Below, in pieces: positions 59,731 to 64,000 of a DNA stretch of 64,000 bases. The notes under the pieces are model-generated. The model saw nothing but the letters and a program-made list of their open reading frames with translations, ran no database searches and was not told the origin of the DNA. Source of the DNA: Phaeosaccion multiseriatum (lineage: Eukaryota > Ochrophyta, other classes); NCBI GenBank assembly GCA_965112735.1, contig OZ218950.1, positions 3,906,001 through 3,970,000 on the forward strand, written 5' to 3'. Each line of letters opens with the position of its first letter. Positions within the stretch are counted from its first letter, which is position 1. Made by a program: the position numbers and the translations under genes.

Positions 59731-60901
59731 ATGACAGGACAGAGCGAAGCATCAGTGGTAGTGCCTGTGGAGTCTTGGAGACTGGAGCTGCTCAGGGCGG
59801 TGCGCGATGGGGAAGTTTCGGCTCTGGAGAGGCTCGCGGAGGTGGCTCCAGAGGGCCTCCATGAGCCCTTCACCTCCACGATGGAAGACTGGCAGCTGGA
59901 GTGGGAAGCTTCCAGGTGGTAAGTGAAAGAAGGCACTCCTCTTCAATGTCAACCTCTCCGCTAGCCGCTCTCTCATCTCTACTCTTTGTCGATCACTTCG
60001 CCTTCCCGTCTTCCGCTCGGCTTTTCGGTGCAGGTACGAGTTCCAGGAAGCCACGGCACTCTATATCGCTTGCTCGTACGCCCGCCCGGCTGTGGTGGAA
60101 TGGCTGCTTGAAAACGGCGTGGACCGACTACCCCCCTGCTATTATGGGCAGACCGCGATGGACGTGGTAGGGCAAAGCCGCTTCGACAAACAGGATGTCG
60201 AGCAAGTGAAAGAGCTGATGCTGCAGCCCGTTAAAGGTGAGGCCTCCACAAATGAATGTGTGTGTGTCTTACAGCCCCATTTCTCTCTGACGGAACTACA
60301 CTTGTGCCTTGTGCGTGTGAACGTGCCCCCCCCTGTACCCCCCCCCACCCCAGCCCCGCGCGCACCTCGGCAGCCCTCGTGCAATGTGAAGCTCATGTTC
60401 GAGGAGCCTGTGAGGAAGGTGTACGAGACCAAGACAATGGGTACGTTCAGGGGAGGGTGGGGTTGAGGGCAAGCGACATCCCTGAGTAGTAAGTAGTGTG
60501 TAGGGGCATTGGGGATGCGTGAAGCATTAATTTAGCCCCATTTGCCCATTTCCCCCCTCCCCCCCCCGACACCCCTGCTGCAGCGGACGGTACCACAAGA
60601 AAGGTTCCTAAGCGAGTGATGGAGACTCTGGCTCGATGCAAGGTGACGGTAACCTGGAAGTCCTTCTGGCTAGCGGGCCCTACGGTCCTCCACGATGGAA
60701 GCGTACAGGGGGGTGTGACCTACGAGCTGCAGTACCGAGAGGAGGGGGCAGCGGGGTGGATGTCCGAGCCGACTAAGGCTCCTACGAAGCAGCTTACAGG
60801 GCTCTTGCCAGGAACTTCATACGAGTTCAGGGCCAGAGCCGAGAATGCGGCGGCGGGGTGGGGAGACTTCTCCAACGTGGCTGTGGTCGAGACGCCCAAG
60901 C

Positions 60902-60943
<42 letters not shown>

Positions 60944-60963
60944 GAGAGACTGAAGAGCTATAG
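59731..60963 (+). CDS. Ankyrin-repeat plus fibronectin type III protein (FANK1-like layout)
   Basis: There are four exons: 59731-59918, 60034-60236, 60354-60440 and 60584-60963 (285 aa); phases agree. The N-terminal half has ankyrin-type helices: LRAVRDGEVSALERLAEVAP, then ATALYIACSYARPAVVEWLL followed by ENGVDRLPPCYYGQTAMDVV. Exon 3 encodes a basic linker (NVKLMFEEPVRKVYETKTM). Exon 4 carries a fibronectin type III domain with the usual strands: KVTVTWKSFWLAGPT, VTYELQYREEGAAGW, TKQLTGLLPGTSYEFRARAE and GWGDFSNVAVVETPK. A poly-Gln run of about 13 and GETEEL end the protein. The combination resembles FANK1 in reverse domain order (FANK1 has FN3 first), so the name is only descriptive. The start lies 189 bp from the divergent CAF-1 start. 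Confidence 0.85.
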
Positions 60964-62132
60964 GGCGAGCAAAGCGAGGGCAGGGGGATGAGGTAACGAC
61001 CACAGGAGGGTGCGTGACCAACAATACCGTCGCTCCTCCCACTGTCACGCAGTGTAGTAGTAGTGCCTCTCCCGGCGGGCGACCATTCCGTCCCGCCACG
61101 GGGTCTACTGTTGGGGATCATCCCATCACGCCATGGGCTCGCTCTACGGTTGGGATGGATGCCGAAGGGAAGCTGCCACCCTACCATGCAGCATCACTTC
61201 TCTCGTCACTTGTGGCCGGCCAGAGAATGCCTTGCTCTGCCCGATGGGATGGCCAGCCGCATCCACTCTCAGGCGAGGCTAGTGGGTAATGGGGGGAGGG
61301 CAGAGCATTGCGAGAAAGGAGGACGTGGTGCAGTCTGTGCAGCAGCATGGCCCACCGGTGCCCCCCCTCTCACCTCGAGCACCGACGAACGACATTCTCC
61401 GACGAGCGACATTCCATTGGGCCTGGCGGTCGTCGGCAGCTCTGCCCGTCCGTCAGGAGCCCTTTGCAATCTGCTAGCAAGTGACGCAGCCCCCACAACT
61501 CAAGAAATACGCACGCACATGTGCCCGGTCACAGTTCACGAAGGCTAGGGCCGTGGAGGGTGCGTTTTCGGGTCGCCCCCTCAACTCTCATCGCTCCCCC
61601 GCATAGCTGCGGTTGTGCCGTTTGCTTGCACAGCAGCTCAGCACAGCTCCCCGGCTTCAGGTGGGCTTCGGTGGCTGCTGCTGTGCTGGGAGCCATGCTT
61701 ACTTACGCTTACTTATGCTTACTTGAATGCGGTCCTGAGTGGGCTAGTGTAGAGCAGAGCAGTGGAGTGTCACGAGGCGCAGGGAGAGAGGAGAGGAGAG
61801 GAGCCCTTCTCCAGCCTCTCTCCTCTCCGCTCTCCAACGCCCCGGAGCCTCGGCCACGAGCTGTCGCGATGGAGCGAGCGATGGCAGTCAAAGGCAGAGT
61901 ACAATGTACATACGTACACGTACTGGTTGGGACGGTTGGAAAGATTGGTACAGGGGTAAATCTTAGGAGTGGCGGCGGAGTAGTCTGGGGAAAACTAAAG
62001 GAGGGGGCGGTGGAGTAGTCTGCCCAAAAGTATACTCTTGTCTACGTGAATAAATTAAGACTTTGACTTGAAAGAAGAGGCGTGCCCCCTCTCGTATCTA
62101 TCGGTGCCTCCACCAATCCACCCTATCCACTG
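60964..62132. other. Convergent intergenic region
   Basis: About 1.17 kb of mixed sequence with little microsatellite content. There is a short TTACTTACGCTTACTTATGC repeat near 61700. ORFs of up to 165 codons exist on the + strand but have no recognisable motif, so I support no gene. Confidence 0.5.
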
Positions 62133-64000
62133 TCATAATTTCCAACGAGCGTCCAAAACGCGCCGTAATTCATCAACTGGGGACGAGTGTGAAGATTGTG
62201 AGTGTGCCGCTGGAGCCCCAGCTCGTGAAGCAGCAGCAGCCCCGAAAATGAAGCTACCTGCGGTCAACACGTTGGCCCCCGCCTCCACGCACTGAGCCGC
62301 TGTAGAGGCGCTGATGCCCCCGTCCACTTGAATGTCAAGTAGCGCCCCCGGAGCAAGGGCCTGCCGCAGCTGCCGGACCTTGGCCAGCACTGCGGGTTGA
62401 AAGCTCTGCCCCCCAAAGCCAGGCTGTACGGCCAGGATATCCACGCAGTCAATCTCCAGCACAGGGCCGGGGCCAGACACCAAAGCAAGCAGCCGGGAGT
62501 CCACGGGGGTGTCAGGACTGAGCACCACGCCCACTCGCATGCCCCGAGAGCGGACTCGTCTGGCCAGTGCCAGGGCGGATACATCCTTGGTCGTATCATC
62601 TTGCTGCTGCTGCTCCTCTCCCCCTCCCCCGGCCCCTCCCTCGCCCCCTCCTTCTTCAGGGCCAGAGACAGAGACAGAGGCAGAGTCGACCGAAGAGACA
62701 GCCTCCTCCATGGCCTCCATGTGAAACAGTACCTGGCTCGCCCCGGCCCGCTCAAGAGCAGGCAAGTACGAGGCCGGGTTCTCCACAGCGAGATGCACGT
62801 CCAAGAAAGCCGAGGGGAAGCGAGACCTCAGGGCCTGTACCATCGGAGGCCCGAAGGTGAGCACTTTTGCGAACCGCCCATCCACAATATCAACGTGTAT
62901 CCAGTCCGCTCCTTGCTCGAGAGCATGCCCTACCGCTCCACCCACGTCGCACAAGTCGGCGGCCAACATGGAGGCATTCACCACGCCTCGAAGAGCAGTA
63001 CGAGGAGGAGTAGCAACGACAGGACCGTTAACACTAGCAGTCTCAGTGTTCTCTCCTCCTCCTCCTCCTCCTCCTCCTCCTCCTCCTCCTCCTCTCTGTT
63101 CTCTCAAATCGCGCAGGGCACCATATAAGCCCCTGTACTTGCCAAGCAGGCCGGCGTAGAGAGCGTGCCGCTCCCCACTGGGCACCACCACTCGCTCCTC
63201 ATGCACCATGGCCGAAATAGCGTCATCGATGGAGGCAAACACACCCGCGCCCACGGCAGCAAGGCAGGCAGCACCCAGGCAGCAGGCATTCTCCCCTCCC
63301 CGAGTGACCCGAATGGCACAGTTGGACACGTCCGCGTGTACCTGCAACCACAATTCACTCTTCACCGCTCCTCCAGCCGCGGTGATGGAGGTCGGTTTGA
63401 AGCCTGCTCGCCGCATGGCTTCGTAGTTGAGCTCTGTTTCAAATGCAATCCCCTCCAGCAGGGCTCGGAAGAGATGCCCTCTATGATGCTTGAGAGTGAG
63501 GCCCACCACCCCCCCCTTGCTGTGTGGGTCGGTGATGGGCAGCCTCTTGCCCTGGAAATCAGGCAAGAATAGGCAACCCTCGCTCCCCACCTCCACCTGC
63601 GCCGCCTCTCGGTCTAGCTCCTCGTAAGTGACTCCTTCTCCTCCCATCAGGCGCTTGAGCCAACTCACCGCCGACCCCGTGCTCGTCTGCCCGCCCTCCA
63701 CGATGAAGCGAGAAGGATACACGGCCGACGCATACGGACCCCACATCCCCTCGTGTATTACACATTCACCATCATCACCATCGCGCCCATCACCTGCCGC
63801 AGAGACGGAGGAGAGTTCGCTTCCTGCCACGCCCAAATGGAGGTGGGAGGAGCCCGTGATCATGGCCAAGGATCCCGGTTTGTTCACCCCAAGCCCTATC
63901 ATACCCAGGAACGCGTCCGCCCCGCCCATGGCTACAGGGCAGCGGCACCCTTCCCCAAGGCCAAGGTGAGTGGCCGCGGCAGGGGTCAGCGGCCCCACCA
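62133..64000 (-). CDS. Fusion: FGGY-family D-ribulokinase and ribulose-phosphate 3-epimerase (5' end beyond window)
   Basis: One uninterrupted frame enters at the right edge and ends at TGA 62135-62133 (621 codons seen). Residues here are counted from the codon at 63998. Residues 1-300 are the C-terminal half of an FGGY kinase of the FGGY/YDR109C ribulokinase group: LTPAAATHLGLGEG, VAMGGADAFLGMIGLG with the catalytic Asp28, EGMWGPYASA, VEGGQTSTGSAVSW, LFLPDFQGKRLPITDP and ITAAGGAVKSELWLQVHADV. A 13-Gly linker (303-315) follows. Residues 336-621 are a full ribulose-phosphate 3-epimerase: NASMLAADL (Ser343), DWIHVDIVDGRF (His368, Asp370), LDVHLAVENP (His402), LAVQPGFGGQSFQPAVLAKV and LDIQVDGGI (Asp559), so all catalytic positions are kept. 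The predicted activity is D-ribulose to ribulose 5-phosphate to xylulose 5-phosphate. There is a low-complexity insert at 440-470. Targeting cannot be judged because the N-terminus is missing. Confidence 0.92.
   Translation of the reverse strand, partial: VGPLTPAAATHLGLGEGCRCPVAMGGADAFLGMIGLGVNKPGSLAMITGSSHLHLGVAGSELSSVSAAGDGRDGDDGECVIHEGMWGPYASAVYPSRFIVEGGQTSTGSAVSWLKRLMGGEGVTYEELDREAAQVEVGSEGCLFLPDFQGKRLPITDPHSKGGVVGLTLKHHRGHLFRALLEGIAFETELNYEAMRRAGFKPTSITAAGGAVKSELWLQVHADVSNCAIRVTRGGENACCLGAACLAAVGAGVFASIDDAISAMVHEERVVVPSGERHALYAGLLGKYRGLYGALRDLREQRGGGGGGGGGGGGGENTETASVNGPVVATPPRTALRGVVNASMLAADLCDVGGAVGHALEQGADWIHVDIVDGRFAKVLTFGPPMVQALRSRFPSAFLDVHLAVENPASYLPALERAGASQVLFHMEAMEEAVSSVDSASVSVSGPEEGGGEGGAGGGGEEQQQQDDTTKDVSALALARRVRSRGMRVGVVLSPDTPVDSRLLALVSGPGPVLEIDCVDILAVQPGFGGQSFQPAVLAKVRQLRQALAPGALLDIQVDGGISASTAAQCVEAGANVLTAGSFIFGAAAASRAGAPAAHSQSSHSSPVDELRRVLDARWKL

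Noticed and set aside
61063-61548. 161-codon ORF downstream of the ankyrin/FN3 gene
   Set aside because: No motif, no splice partners and no codon pattern that stands out; it lies in a convergent 3' region.

Overview
The window is nuclear DNA of a eukaryote with multi-exon genes (up to 15 exons), GT-AG introns and an extreme load of microsatellites. A stramenopile alga (ochrophyte; eustigmatophyte-like is my best guess) is suggested by the first gene. It is a PPR protein whose N-terminal part holds a hydrophobic stretch ending in VSAFAP, which matches the ASAFAP-type cleavage site of plastid precursors in algae with red secondary plastids. I could not run a search, so the lineage is an inference. 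Exon limits were set by eye from GT/AG sites and confirmed by reading-frame continuity across every junction.

Layout, left to right. A P-class PPR gene (-, cut by the left edge). A two-exon basic/acidic protein of unknown function (+, 3496-5793). An MST/Hippo-type STE20 kinase (-, 6422-9381). An uncharacterised gene (-, 9764-11601). Malonyl-CoA decarboxylase (+, 11771-14889). A 1442-aa TWD40-2-like TSET/TPLATE-complex WD protein (-, 15039-21097) with a complete 5S rRNA gene inside its first intron. A 15-exon gene of unknown function (+, 21472-27789). The SNARE BET1 (-) and the GTPase SAR1 (+), head to head at 28682-31407. A WRKY19-like zinc-finger repeat protein (-). An ABHD17/Bem46-like alpha/beta hydrolase (-). 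A probably N-myristoylated kelch protein (+). The alternative clamp loader CTF18 (-, 12 exons), ARL2BP (+) and the CAF-1 large subunit (-). An ankyrin plus fibronectin-III protein (+). Last, cut by the right edge, a fusion of an FGGY D-ribulokinase with ribulose-phosphate 3-epimerase (-).

Functional links. SAR1 and BET1 act in COPII ER-to-Golgi transport and share one 471-bp intergenic region. CTF18 (PCNA loading) and CAF-1 p150 (PCNA-bound histone deposition) lie in the same 17 kb. The kinase-epimerase fusion would take D-ribulose to xylulose 5-phosphate in one polypeptide. Most genes sit in alternating divergent and convergent pairs with short spacers.

The repeats are not random filler. 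Many introns carry purine or GT microsatellites that extend from the 5' splice site, and CT/CCT/CA runs that lead into the 3' splice site. A separate short motif with the core TATCACCAACTGCTG recurs at eight places in coding and non-coding DNA, on both strands and in several reading frames.
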